Shown here: piece after piece, positions 9,570 to 21,511 of the stretch
Position numbering within the stretch: position 1 is the stretch's first letter
How the letters are laid out: the number at the start of each line of letters is the position of its first letter
Source: Pelomyxa schiedti
Taxonomy: Eukaryota; Evosea; Pelobiontida; Pelomyxidae
Direction of reading: 5' to 3'
DNA length: 33,132 bases
Assembly: GCA_020536535.1 (NCBI GenBank)
Contig: JAHLWZ010000985.1
Coordinates: 1 to 33,132 of the forward strand
The notes under the pieces: model-generated
Databases searched by the model: none
What the model was told of the DNA's origin: nothing
Seen by the model: only the letters and a program-made list of their open reading frames with translations
Program-made: the position numbers and the translations under genes

Positions 9570-12021
9570 TTATCTGGAACAACAAAAATAGCCAGAGAGG
9601 GTTGGCTTTTCAGGAAATTCCCGAAGTTTGCTATAACGTATACCATATAGGAAGTAAATAATCAGTCCAATTGGAATCCATATTGCTATCCTTATCCAGG
9701 CAGAACTATCCAAACCGGACTACACATTTGTTAGCGTGGAAAATCTGAAGTATTGAAGTATACAAGAAGAAATAAGTTTACAGCAATTCCAAGGAATGGG
9801 GTGAAAGGCACGAAGGGGCATAAAAATGAAGCCTTGGGCATCTCCTTTGGAATGAACCACCACATAGCTCCAACAGCTGGTAGAGCTAGCACCAATAGTG
9901 TAATGGAAGCCCACAACTCGACGCTTGATACATTTAGAAAGATGGAATTTACTGTAGGTACATACTCGCACTGAAGGCAGTAGCAGCCAGAAAAAAAGAA
10001 AACAATGAACCATGCCAAGAACCCATGTGGAAGGAGTGTTAAATTGTGATGTTTATGTCTGGTCAATATGAGACCGCAGTCAACAATACAAAAGGCCAAA
10101 AGTGTTCCAATAGATATTGTGGAAGACAGGGTTTCCAGGGAAGCAAAGAACGCAATAAGACAACAAAAAAGTCCTTCTTTAGATGAGAAGGGTTGTAGGA
10201 AGGAGTTAGGTAAGACCTGTTAATAGAACACCGAAAACTGGTGCACCTGTCCAAGCAGAGACATATCCAAAAATCTCAAAAAATATCCCCTGTGAAAGTC
10301 AGTAAAATGCAGGCTCAAAGGTATCACCCACATCCCGAGACATCCGGAAAAAAATTCTACTTTGGCCTAGAAGAGAATTGAAACAAGAGGCCATCGTTCC
10401 TAGTACAGCACCAATGGAGACAAACTGGGAAGCAATGGGCATCCCAACTAAATCAAATACAGAAGAGAGAGCCGTATCTCCGGTAAGTTCAGTGTACGGA
10501 ACCATCCCAGTTATTATCAGTGCCAATAGAACCCTGAAGTTTCGATTTAGTACTTCTCTTTCAGGAAAGTTAACTACATGAGGACTGTGGCTACCCCCAA
10601 GGTAGACATCAACCCAATAGGAATGTAGACAGGCCTTTTAACTTCCTCTACCACTGTTGTTAACTTAGGATGTTAAAGGATGGAAAGTTAAAGTCCGGCA
10701 TACAAAATCAAAACCCAAAAATGCCATGTACAGTTGGCCAGCTGCAGTTGCAACAGAATTAAATCCCATTGGGAAAAAAGAATCGTTGACTGCTGTCCAG
10801 TTGGCGGAGTCTACTTGTATGCCACCTAACCTTGTGAGAGAAGGAAAAAAAGGAGAGCAGAAACCAGCTATAATAGCAAAGCACAAAACGATCAAGTTCC
10901 CTGTTGTAACAACAGCATTGAAAATCGCTGATGACTTGACTCCAGTACAAATGGTTAAGGAGCACAGTACTATCAACAAAGAAGCCAATGGGCTGCAGCT
11001 AAGATCAAAAACATTCAAATTTGTAAGCCATGAGGGAACCTAGGAATTGTGAGTTGTATTCTCCCAGTTTTATGATGGTAAAATTGGTTTTAGAAAAAGG
11101 AAAGAATTTCGCACATTCACACCAAAGGATGAAAGTACAATAACAAAGTACTCCCCAAAGGATCTAGATATAACAGCAGAAGAAATTGCATACTCCAGGG
11201 TCAGTGCCCACCCAATACTAGGAGAAAACAGTGCGTTAGCACCACAAGACAATCAAATTAAAGTAGTGCCCCAATTCTCAAGGGTGGGAGTACCCAAAAG
11301 CCACAAGCTCCCCAAAAATGACATAGGCATAAGTGTAAGCACTTCCAGCCACCGGAACTCTCGCCGAGAACTCCGCATATACAAGTGCAGTCATGAGGCA
11401 AGAAAATCCACACAGCAGGGCTGAAACAACCACACCAGGACCTGCAGTCTGTGCAGAGATTCCAATGAGAGAATACACCCCAGCCCCAATGGTGGATCCT
11501 ATACCCAGGAATATAACATCCAAAATTCCCAGTTTTCTCCTCAGTGACCTTTCATTCCCCCCTTTTTTGGAGGATTCCTCACCACTGTCAATGCCAGAGC
11601 CTGAACCCCACCCACAAGTGCGAAAACACTTGCGCAATATTGTACCTCGTCCTCCGAGATTATAGCAAGAACTGTTCTTTTTGGTATTTTCCTCACAGAC
11701 ACATTGGTCAATGTGCTTTGGTTCTTGGGACTCGGGAGTGAGACTGGCCTCAGTCTCAGGGGTAGAGATCGGACCGTCTCCCTCGTCGTTTCTTGTTGCA
11801 GAATCGGAAGTTGCAGTTGATGGTGTAGACTGAGACTGTAAAGATACTTCAGAGATGCATTGTTGGATACTCTTGGTTCTCATGAGTGCCCTGAGGGTGT
11901 ACGCCTCAGTGCAAACTCTGAGTCTTCCTCTAGGCCCGTTTCGGAGTTGTAGATCCGATGTAAGTGGCTGCTTTTCCCCTGAGCAATCGCCTTGGCCGGT
12001 GTCACAACTGACCGAGAGCAT
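9570..12021 (-). CDS. Cationic amino-acid transporter-like permease (SLC7/CAT type)
   Basis: APC-superfamily transporter of the plasma or lysosomal membrane. The Ser-rich N-terminal tail (about 150 residues) precedes LRRKLGILDVIFLGIGSTIG, the TM1 signature, then GPGVVVSALLCGFSCLMTAL and YAEFSARVPVAGSAYTYAYV. Later exons give GWALTLEYAISSAVISRSF, PMGFNSVATAAGQLYMAFLG, VEEVKRPVYIPIGL, GAVLGTMASCFNSLLGQSR and FLCPFVPFTPFLGIAVN. The last exon encodes WIRIAIWIPIGLIIYFLYG and ends at 9570. This order matches CAT proteins with the extra C-terminal helices. Start chosen at ATG 12021 (MLSVSCDTG); an intron acceptor just upstream suggests a spliced 5' leader, so a further upstream start cannot be excluded. 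It faces the MEF2-like gene head to head and ends 74 bp from cpRas. Substrate specificity not inferred. Confidence 0.85.
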
Positions 12022-12143
12022 TGTGATTGTTCTTCTACGAACCTGAAATACCAATCACCATCACTTAGAGGCAACTGCAAAAATAACTTCGAAGAAGGGG
12101 CAAAAAAAGGGTCACCAACTAAATACAACAGCGCCATCCTGCC
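12022..12143. promoter_or_regulatory. Shared divergent promoter region, CAT and MEF2-like genes
   Basis: Only 122 bp separate the two opposite start codons, so both promoters and 5' leaders must share or overlap this stretch. No TATA box or known site is evident. Confidence 0.5.
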
Positions 12144-14036
12144 ATGGGGCGGAATAAGATCAAAATAGAACGCATCCAAAATGAAAGAAACAGACAGGTT
12201 TCGTTGTGCTCCTCGCGTCCCGATGCGTACACAAAAAAAAAAAAAAACTTGTCACAAAATGACAGCAGTTCCCTGTCGTCGGCACTACTTTTTTTTTTCC
12301 ACTTATTATTTTATTATCTTATTTTAATTGTCTGTCGCAACATCGACCGACACGTACAGGCGACGTTTACGAAACGCAAACTTGGTTTGATGAAGAAAGC
12401 AATGGAACTTTCCATCCTTTGTGAGTGTGAAGTGGGGCTTATCATGTTCAGTTCCAGCAACAAGTTGTTTGTATACGCCAGTGGAAACATAAGTAGTTTG
12501 TTACTGAGATTCACGGAGTATAGCGAGCCTTACAGGGTTCTTACTAATGCTGATGTGTGTTACCATCACTTCCTTATGCTTATATTTCTTACTGTATTCA
12601 GTATCACAAGCAGTTTGACCGAAAGTCCACAACGAGCAACGTTGCGGAGCAAACGGCGTCCCCGCCAAATGGCTACAACCAAACTTCTAATTCATCTCTA
12701 CCTACAACAGGAACTCCCCAACCTGTTCCAGATAATGCCACTCAGTCAGTTTCCACTTCTCTAACTCCTGCCCCTCCACAACCTCCCGTACAAGGCTCTT
12801 CAGTACCGCCACCGATGGCGGCACCAGTGCCTCCTCCACCATTGACTCAATATGGAATTGACCACACAGGTCAACCCACTGCTTTACATGGGCATCCTCA
12901 GTCGCAGTCACCACAGTGTGGCCAAACAAACTCGCCTCTTTCTTCGCAAACCCAACAGATGCAGTTGCAAGCTCAACAAATGCATAATCAACAAATGCAG
13001 GTCCTTGTTCAAATGCAAGCCCACAATCAAATCAGCTCCCCGCAGTCACATTCTCCTGCTTTGCAAGGTATGCCAAAGTCACCCACACTGCAGCCTCCAG
13101 CCCAAGCATCTTTACAGCTCCAGCAGCGTGTCCCTATTGTTCAGACACAATCTCAACCGTCACGTGGTGAGCAGCAGCATAGCTTGCACCAATATCACCC
13201 TTGTCAGTCTTATCCCAATGGCATGATTTCCCCAGATGCTCCGTTTATGCAAATGTATGTCCCAATAGCCCAAAATAGCGCAGTCCAACAAAGTCAACTG
13301 GCTTTTTCTCACACCCAAGCCATGTACAACGCAACTGGCTCACCTCCTGGGCAAACACACCAATCTGAGGGCTCCTCAATACAACCGCCACATTTTTCTA
13401 CTCAGTTTAATTCTGTGGCTCTTGAACAAGATGTATGCCCTGATGGAAACGCGACTGAGCCTTGTAACAAACGCTCTCGGCAGTCCTGTCCACTGGAGAA
13501 TTCTCCCCCTTCCAAGCAGGAGCAATCCTCTCCGTCTGGGGGTGAATTGACTGAAGTTGAAGGTAGTAATTCTCTCCCTGACGAATTGGAGTCACAGCAG
13601 CCTGGTAAAGACCAACATACACCGCTGTGTGAAGCTGACAGTTCTATTGCATCCGCTACGGCTTGTGGTAATTCCTCTGTGAACGATGCTTCAGACACTT
13701 GCGCTTCTGGAAATTCCGGTGCCGCCAACAATTCCCTTTCCATGAATTCCGCTACACAGGCTCAGTCACATCCCTACATGGGCACTGTCATTGCACAGTA
13801 CTCTATTTCTCCTCAGGAAAGGGAACTACATGAAAGGCAAGGAAAGCAGTTGCATCATAACCCTGCAGCCCCTATGGTGCTACCCGGTAATCAGTCATAT
13901 GTATGTCTGGGCAGGACTTCCTTATTTGCTTTAACCTTTGCCTATATAGTCTCTGGTACAAACCCTCCTGGGGACTGGAATGTGTACACAACAACAGATT
14001 CCCGCCGGCATGGTGTATCCTGGAATGCCCAAGTAG
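12144..14036 (+). CDS. mef2: MADS-box transcription factor, MEF2 type
   Basis: Four exons in phase (12144-12197, 12360-12554, 12602-13900, 13950-14036) give 544 residues. The first 57 or so form a MADS domain: [18 protein letters not shown] then [19 protein letters not shown] and [12 protein letters not shown]. The following [19 protein letters not shown] fits the MEF2 extension, not the SRF/SAM type. It should bind A/T-rich CArG-like sites as a dimer in the nucleus. The remaining 450 residues are Pro/Gln/Ser-rich, like an activation domain, with a basic patch [13 protein letters not shown]2-type factor is known in Dictyostelium. The final intron (13901-13949) is 49 nt; if retained, the frame stays open to 14134 and gives a different tail. 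Confidence 0.9.
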
Positions 14037-14330
14037 TTTGTCACTCCCTAAACACCAATAACTTTTCCTGCAGTACCGTTCAGATTTCGTATGCACAGCA
14101 GCCAATGTGTCAGACTTACCTAACTCCTGTATGATTAATGCCAAAAACAGTACTTTCAAATCCCCTCACCTAGTTACCCTTCCAGATTACAACTACTATG
14201 ATCAACAGTGCATACAACCCAGCCATGAAACCCTCTGACCTTCATTGATCCCTACTGTTCTTTCTGGAAACAACAGGAAAAACCAACAGAATTTCAAGAG
14301 AAACAGTTTGTGCTTTTATTTTTTTTTTTA

Positions 14331-15630
14331 TTACAATCCGTGATTGAGGCTACTGAGGGAACTACGCAAAGCGGAAGTTAACCCTGAGACACTAACACCT
14401 CGCTCTAGTGACACTGAAACATTGACTGGGGGTGCTTCTTTGTATGACATGAATTTCTTGGCATAGTGGTTCATAACCAACAGAATGGTGAGGAAAACAA
14501 GAGGTTCTTCCCCTAAAAGGTGTAAGTAAATTTGGAATGGATACACTACCCACCTTGGGCTATTTCCATTGCAGCGTCGTTGTGTCCCTTGTGTGCCTCA
14601 ATTTTGGCAATTGGCTGGCCAGCCCTTATTGAGTGCAGTGTGAGTGTTGTTGATTGTTAGGGAAATTACAAACTTACTTGAATACTTGGAAGACTCCGGC
14701 CTTGGCATCACCAGTGCATGACAGGGGAGAAGTGTAACCAGAAAAAGTGAAACCCATATTGTCAGCATTGAAATAGGAACCACGGACCATTGTGAGTCTC
14801 TTTTGAAGTTGGCTGGTATTTGGTTACATTTCTCTTGGCGAGATGTTGCAGTTGGAAAAATACAAAAATATGTCAACTGCTCCAGAGACTTTTGCACAAC
14901 GAGAGGCGTTGCAGGTTCTTCCTTTCGGATCTCTGACAGTAATTGCTGGTGCATCACCCTCCCAGGTGAAAGACTGAATTGGTGTTTAAAAGGGTTCACC
15001 AAAACAAAACTAGATAAAAAGTAGGCACACCACACTTCCAGAGACATCTTTTATATGTTTTCCATGCATATTGTACTTCACCATCTGTGGTATCTTCATT
15101 ATTTTGGCCAGTCTGAAAAATAGGGTTACCTGTGGCCTTGCAGGTTGCACTGTTGGTGACGAAACAAATGTCGGAGAAGGGTATGCCGCGGTAGTTGGTG
15201 GCGACATTGGCATCGAGGGACCTGATGGCATCGCCTGGTTTTGATCATTAGGAAGAATTATCTATCTGGCTTTGAAGCTAGATACCGAGGGAGGATAGCC
15301 TCCAGGAGGAGGAGCCCCAACTACAATATACGCTGTCCAGTGGTTAACTTCGTTTTGATCCAAGAAGCCAATTTCAAACAACTATATACAGAATTAGTAG
15401 GCTACAGAAACAAACAAAAAAAGTAGTTCAAGTGTCAGTTAAAGTTTTCTGAACTATTTATAATAAATCGAGACCTTTTTGAGGGTAGCAGCAGCCTGAG
15501 CCGGGGGAATTGAAGGATTGAACGCCTGGGACAACAAACCCTGCTTATGGGTGACGTATGTAGCCCCTAATGTCTCTCGTATTGTCAACAAGGCACGGCA
15601 CCGCTCGATGAGTTGCGACATGGGATCCAT
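14331..15630 (-). CDS. Probable LURP-one/tubby-C-like domain protein
   Basis: ATG 15630 starts MDPMSQLIERCRALLTIRET, a helical region continuing across an intron as KKLFEIGFLDQNEVNHW. A Pro-rich linker follows (GAPPPGGYPPS, then many Pro, Ser and Thr). The C-terminal half reads KYNMHGKHIKDVSG, SFTWEGDAPAITVRDPKGR, SYFNADNMGFTFSGY, GVFQVFKAGQPIAKIEAH, then DAAMEIAQGEEPLVFLTILL. Such beta-strands followed by a hydrophobic C-terminal helix suggest the LURP-one-related/scramblase (tubby C-terminal-like) fold. This is judged from pattern only, so the family call is tentative; the coding exons are better supported. Those proteins bind phosphoinositides or act at membranes. It ends 294 bp from the convergent MEF2-like gene. 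Confidence 0.65.
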
Positions 15631-15853
15631 GATTGACAAGATCTGGGTGTGTATACACTAGCGTGTTCGGTTGTGGTTTTTTTTTCCTTCTGGCGTTGCT
15701 ACGGTGGCCCAGAGCAGTTTGATTTTTCTTTTTTGTTTTGAGTTTGCACGAAATCAACGCAGATCCACAAGGAAAAAAATCGATCTAGACCTGATTGCCC
15801 TGGCTGATTGGCTTTTAAGTTGAGAGCCTAAAAAAAACAGTCCATCAGAATAA
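15631..15853. promoter_or_regulatory. Shared divergent promoter region, LURP-like and SNAPC3-like genes
   Basis: 223 bp between opposite start codons. It carries T-runs near 15679-15686 and A-runs near 15773-15779 and 15831-15837. No known element was identified. Confidence 0.4.
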
Positions 15854-18800
15854 ATGAGCAGCACAATACCCCCACTCGGCGCCGATTGTGGGACGCCAAC
15901 AAGACCAGAACCCACAATCGAGAAACAGCCGCAAGGCACCACACCCACCGGGGGCCTGCTCGCCCCTCCGTCGCCCAAACGGTGTCGCTTCGGCACTGGG
16001 CCGTGCAGTCCACAAGTACCGCAGCAAGCGCACCCCGACTTCATGCCGACTAGCGAGCATTATGGGCAAAGGAACGGCGCAGGCCACGCTGCGTCGGGCG
16101 CCGCGTCCGCTGGGCTGTATCACGATCACGGTGGCGGTGAGGTAGAGAGTGAGGACTACGAGAACGAGAACGGCGAGGACGGAGATGGCGAGGAGTACGG
16201 GAACGGCGACGAAGGAGGGGCCGCCTATCAGGAAGATTATTATGGGTCCGCGGCGGCCGCAACTACTACCACCACAACAACAACCTCGTCCTACGCGGCG
16301 ACGTCTCCGCCCCCTCCTTCTGTGGAACTGTCGTTCGCTACTCCTCAGACTCTGTCAATGGCCACTGTCCGCAGGGTAACAAGCGGCGGGCTCCCTCCCA
16401 TAATTCCGGCGTCCCCGCTACCGCCGATTCTGTCGCCGCCGCCGCCTCTCTACGGTGCAATCTCGACGCCTCAGTCCCCTCCCCCTACCGTGGTTGGTGT
16501 CCCTGGACAAGCCGTCCCGGTGCTCGGCACACCGTGGCAACAGCAGCAACAGGGCGCCGGTTCAATCCCGCCCCCTACCATCACCTCTTTTAGCCACCAC
16601 GACTTCGCCGCCCTCGTCCAAACTCCCGGCGCCATCCAAACCCCCGCCCCCGACCACGAACCTGGCCCAGACCCCCCACCCACAATCCCAATCTCGTCGG
16701 CGTCCGCCCTGATGCCTCCCCCCAGGACCGTCCCCACCGCCACCGCCGCCCCCTCCTCCACCTCGGCGGCCCTGGCCGCCCTGGACTCCGTGCTGATGCC
16801 CCCGCCGAGCTCCGTCTCCGTCTCGCACGGGGGCGCCCCGGGCGCGGGGGGCGGCGGCGCCGGCGCGGCGGCCCTGGGCGTGGGCGAGGACGCGTACCTG
16901 AGCTCGACGTCGCGGCGGACGACGCCCAAGACCGGGCGGCGCGCCCCGGGCCGCGTGTCGTCGGCGGTGGCGCCCGACACGCGGCGGTCCGCGCGGCGCA
17001 ACCAGGCGCTGCCGACCGGCGCGAGCAAGCACGCCAGGGAGGTCATGATGGCGCACAGGAAGCCGTCGCAGAAGATCAACGTGGCGGACTTGGCCCGGCA
17101 GTTCCGCACCGCGGTGGTCGCCGTCCCCCCAGTCGTCGGCGTGGCGGCTGCCGCTGCTGCTGCTGCGTCGCCGCCGCCGCCGCATCCCCCGCAGCAATTG
17201 CAGCCACAGCCACAGTCACCGCAGCCGCAATTGAATTCTCAGTTGCAGTTGCAGACGCAATTACACTCGCAGTCACAGGTGCAACTGCAGTCGCTGCTGC
17301 AATCGAATTCTCAGTCGCAGTCACTTTCACCACCACAGTTGCACTTTTTACAGTTGCAGGCACAGCTTCAGTTGCAATTACAGTCACAATCGCAGTCGCA
17401 GCTGCAATCACAGTCACAGGCAGAACCCCTCCAATCAAACACTGTGGCTTTGGTGGAACACAACGATGTTGCTCATGTGGCTGCTGGGTCAGGGCCTAAC
17501 AACTTGCTTGGTAATCACGATGCTACAAGTATTGAGGGACTTGCCTCGGGGAGCACTGAGCCCCCTGCTAACACCATACCCCTTTCAACCTCATACACTG
17601 AGAGTACATCATCTTCGTTGAACTCGGGGCCAACCGCAGTTAATCTTCCTATGACGAGTTCATCATCAAATTCTTCAATTCCTCCAATGGACAGTCTCGA
17701 TTCAGAATTGCTTGCAACAGAGACAGACATTTCGTATCACCATATCTACAAGAATATCAGAGCTAACTCCTTGCTTAGGTATGAAGATTTGCGCCTACTT
17801 TCTGACAGGGATATAGTTGAGAAGAGAATTCAAGAGGAATTGGTTTTTCCTTTCTAATAGTGATGTGTGTTAACTTCTTAGCAGGCCTTGCATCAATGTC
17901 CAAAAGAGCTTCAAGCTAAATTGGGCGCTATACCAGATCAAGGTTTTGTGCCTCCCTTTTTTCATCTAATGGTGTTGATAGGTCTGCTGGAAGACGTACG
18001 AAAAGAGCAACCGCACAATGCTCCACTCGAATCGCTTCAGTACATACAGAAAAATCCGAAAGACCCAAGATCTGTCTACACTCGAAGACACATTAACTTT
18101 GTTACAGAAAACATGAGGGTAATGGCCTGCAATTGTTGCACAAAATTTCTTAACATAGCAACTAAAGGAAAAACGGGAACAAGAAGAATGCCAGATGGAA
18201 AATCAGGAACTTGTAGGTACTGAAGAAATCGTTCTCACTGTTGCTATATATCATCCAACTAAGCTGCAGAAACACCAAGTTTTTTTTGTTTGTTTTACAA
18301 TCCTTGTCAATCTTCTAAAGGAATTTGCTGTTCTTGGATCTCAGAAACTTACTGAGTTGAAAGACAAAATATACTGTCTGAATAACAATACTTCAGCACC
18401 CGTCAACAGTAACGCTTCAGCACCAGTCGACAATACTGCTTCAGAACCTGCCGATAGCAATCCTTCGGCACCAGTAGCCAGCAACCCTTCAACACCAGTC
18501 CACGACAATTCAGCCATCAATGGCAATAATTCAGCACCAGTAAATAACAGTACGCCAAGACAAATCGCCCCTGGGCACGTTGTAGCATCAGCACATGTGA
18601 ACTACCCCAGCAGCTTTTTTTTTATTGAAGGGACATTTTATGACGATATGAGAGAGCCCAACAATATTCGCTACAGTGTACCAATTATAGAATTTGCCAA
18701 CAATATCACTCACAATTATAAACGACCATCCTTGGCTAAATCAAGGCAATCGAAAACTTCTACCTCCCCAACAGCCTTGCCAGCCTTGCCAAGTCCAAAT

Positions 18801-19575
18801 CTCCCCCCACCAAGCCCTCTGCTGACAAGTAGCATTAATTTTCCACCCAGAACATCCCTAGATGAAAGTGAAGAAGCCATAGGGTCTGCAGATGTAGATT
18901 ATGAATCTCTCGCACAATCCACACCCTGCACCTCTACACCACAAAATCAAAGTCTTGGGGACCAGAGAAATGATCCGCGTTGGAAAGCAGAAATTCGTCC
19001 ACATAATCCTGAACTCTGGCGGAATGCTAACATGGAGGACACCTCATTCAGTGACCTGTGTTTACGGACCAATGAGCCTTATCTGTTCTGCCACCAAGCC
19101 ACCTGCGAACACATTATTATTTTCACCGACGTTAGGTTTGCCTAATTCCTTTTGCCTGTTTCCTTGAGGCTTCTACTCACTAGTTCCCTCCAGGCTCGTT
19201 ACCGACTTTGACGAACATAAGAAGAGTTCTTATCCACTCCTTGTCTATCAGAACCGAATTTACGCTCAGAAGTGTACCATCTGTGAACTGTTTGATGCAA
19301 CGTAAACCTTCAAAATAGAATTCCTCCTCAACTCACTCAATGAAGAACAATTGTTTACAATGACTCACTGGCACCTACCAATCCATGCTACTTCTGTGCT
19401 ACTTGCTACAGTATTTTGTAACTCCACTCCACTCACTTTCTAATCATACACAGGACTTCTACATTACGAACCGAATGGCACTGGCCGAGTAATTCATTTC
19501 CCAAACCATTTTATTGTACTTACTCTATCCTTACAGCACCGTGACCACCTCATCTATGACTACCGTCACGATTGA
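15854..19575 (+). CDS. snapc3: SNAPC3/SNAP50-like snRNA-activating complex subunit with giant N-terminal exon
   Basis: SNAPC3 recognises the proximal sequence element of snRNA genes as part of SNAPc in the nucleus. The C-terminal part is diagnostic: VLGSQKLTELKDKI, FFFIEGTFYDDMREPNNIRY, MEDTSFSDLCLR, PYLFCHQATCEH and FTDVR. After an intron come SYPLLVYQNR..QKCTICELF, and then YNDSLAPTNPCYFCATC, supplying the zinc Cys/His set. Exons (15854-17842, 17885-18118, 18159-18278, 18321-19135, 19194-19301, 19346-19410, 19454-19575) sum to 3453 nt, 1150 residues, versus about 400 for animal SNAPC3. The excess is mostly exon 1: 663 codons rich in Pro, Gln, Thr and Ala, with a basic patch near its middle (RRTTPKTGRRAPGR). 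Exon 1 joins exon 2 in phase, so I treat it as one gene; a separate gene is possible but less likely. An Asn/Ser/Ala/Pro/Val repeat sits inside the SNAPC3 domain. Confidence 0.85.
16540..17180 (+). other. GC-rich low-complexity segment in SNAPC3 exon 1
   Basis: Markedly GC-rich by eye, with many CG dinucleotides and runs of Pro, Ala and Gly codons, whereas later exons of the gene are AT-leaning. It remains an open frame throughout. Confidence 0.7.
17192..17430 (+). repeat. Gln/Leu/Ser-rich CAG/CAA repeat tract
   Basis: Imperfect hexamer-like repeats of CAG or CAA with TTG, CTG or TCA, encoding alternating Gln-Leu and Gln-Ser. This is a polyQ-like segment within the SNAPC3-type protein. Confidence 0.8.
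18393..18545 (+). repeat. Degenerate 10-residue repeat (SAPV..N units)
   Basis: Successive units such as SAPVNSNA, SAPVDNTA, SEPADSNP, SAPVASNP, STPVHDN and SAPVNN recur about every 30 nt. They sit between VLGSQKL..KI and the FFFIEGTFY motif. Confidence 0.75.
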
Positions 19576-19730
19576 AGCTGGATATGCCAACACCACAAAA
19601 CAACACACCCCTGGATTTACTTGTACAGATAGCATCCCCACTCACAAGTTTGGAACGAAGGGATTGGGAGAAAAAAAAACAGATAGTTTTAGTGAATGTC
19701 TTTGGGGAGTGTAACGTGTGTACTGAACAG

Positions 19731-21511
19731 TCACAGGAATGCTGCCTTGTGGTCTGCAATGTACTTGGAAAGTGGAATGGGTTCTTTTCCGGTAACGCGC
19801 TTGACAACATCAGTAACGACTGTGGCCCAGCCATTTTTCTTCACGGTTTCAAGGTCCATCATACCCTAGACGAGTTTGAGTGTTGTGGGTAGTGGGTGGA
19901 AATAGAAAAACAAACCTGAGCCAACTTCTCTGGCATTCCGTGTCCTTCAAGTGCCTTGCCGTATGCCTCTGCTGGCAAGTCCACATACTGAGAGCCGGGT
20001 CAGTTGAGGTGCAAAGAAAGAAGTCTATTACCTTTACTGGCTTGGCGATAACTTTGCTGATTACATCCACACATTCAGCAGCAGTAAGGGCTTCAGCGGC
20101 AGTGATAATGAGAGTCTGGCCAGCGTATGTGGTTGGGTTAAGGAGTACACCGGTTGCTACTGCGGAAATGTCCTCGGTGGCAACAAATGCAGTTTTTCCA
20201 TCACCTGACGCTCCATAGACTGCGCTATCCTTCTTGACTGTGGCACCGTTGAAGTTGGGCCAGTTGTCAGCAAAGAATGTAGGCTGTAGAATTGTGAATG
20301 GTATTCCGGATCCTTTGACGAGATCTTCGCATCTTCCGTGCTATTGAGTATTTGTTACCGATAAACCTTAGACACAAGAATGTGTACCTCAGCAGACAAG
20401 AACATTGGGGAGGAGGAGTTAGCCCCAAGGCCGGAAAATTCGCAAATGAATTTAGTCCCCTCCCTTTTGGCTGTCTCAACAGCAGCCTAGACATAAAAAT
20501 AATTAAAATTAATTTTCCAAGATAAAGAAGGTGAACTTGCCTGGAAGATGCCAACCCAAGTAAGTTGGATTGGGGCCAGTAAGAAAATACGGTCCACCTT
20601 GTTGAATGCTGTTGTGATAGTAGCGGGAGTGTTCCAATCAAGTGTAACCACTTCGGCTCCTTTTGCTTGCAAGTCGGCAACCTGTCTTGGAATTAAACAG
20701 TGACAAAAGATTGGATAAGGGCCTACCTTTGCTGGATCCCTAACTCCGACTCTTACGCGTGCTTGCTTGGAAGCCAAGAGCATTTCAGCTACTTTTTTAC
20801 CGTTGTTACCAGAAGCACCAGTTATGAGAATCAGTGGTTGAGCTATTTGGACAGTTTCTTGCTGTTTGAAAAGATCAGAAAAAGACAAGTGATTCTATCA
20901 CAGACCTTGAATGTCTTCATGTCAACGAACTGGACTGTGTCAATTGTGAGGAGCAAAACAACAAAGTTTGGATCTTCAACACCAGTATAGCCAAACTATT
21001 AATTTTAGCGTGTCAGAAACGCGTCCAGACCTGAGAAGGAGATACCTGGGTGAAGTTATCTCTCCACGCTTGGTACCTAACCCAAGGGTCAGTTGAAGCA
21101 GTGCAAGTAGCCAGAATCTGACAATAGCATGATGCTGTCATCCCCTGCCTTGGAGCCGTTAATTAAACAAAAAGCCCATTTGTAGAGAAATTAAGAAATA
21201 AGCAAGTTGTAGGGAGGGAAAAAAAAATTTAACTACTACACACTTGCCAACAAGAACGTTCACGTCGCCGTTTGCTGCTAATTGTTCGAGCTTTCTGGAA
21301 CCCTTGCGTGTTCCCATGTAGTACCCCAGAATAGGATCAAAATTTAACACCATTGGTCGCGTGGCCATTGATGTTCCTACATTTGTTTTCAAGCGAGGAG
21401 AGGAAAAAAAAAAGAGTGAGTCTACAAGCGACCAAACAACTGGCAAGAACCATTATGGGTGGTCAACAAACAGACTGGATTTTCCGCGTGCGCTTTGGCG
21501 ATGAACTCCAT
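19731..21511 (-). CDS. Split-barrel (PNPOx/GSP26-like) flavin-binding domain fused to NmrA-like NAD(P) domain
   Basis: The N-terminal part begins at ATG 21511, MEFIAKAHAENPVCLLTT, then across an intron SMATRPMVLNFDPILGYY, TRKGSRKLEQLAANGDVNVL, ILATCTASTDPWVRYQAWR and GYTGVEDPNFVVLLLTIDTV. This is the pattern of general-stress-protein-26/pyridoxamine-oxidase-like split barrels, which bind FMN or related cofactors. At the junction 20906/20861 the frame passes in phase into QPLILITGASGNNGKKVAEM, the GxxGxxG Rossmann start of NmrA-like proteins. EVVTLDWNTPATITTAF, ICEFSGLGANSSS, ILQPTFFADNWPNF, FVATEDISAVATGVLL and EYAGQTL-like text (TTYAGQTLIIT) follow. NmrA-like proteins bind NAD(P) and act as redox sensors or quinone/azo reductases. 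A two-domain redox enzyme pairing flavin with NAD(P)H is a natural inference, but the reaction is unknown. The fusion rests on one in-phase intron. Confidence 0.8.

Noticed and set aside
15113-15129. A 17-nt intron (GTAACC...TTTCAG) in the LURP-like gene
   Set aside because: Reading straight through gives MHGKHIKDVSG, which connects in phase to SFTWEGDAP; removing the 17 nt gives a less sensible protein.
16471-17197. Long minus-strand frames opposite SNAPC3 exon 1
   Set aside because: GC-rich low-complexity DNA lacks stop codons in several frames; these give only Arg/Gly/Pro-rich text with no domain.
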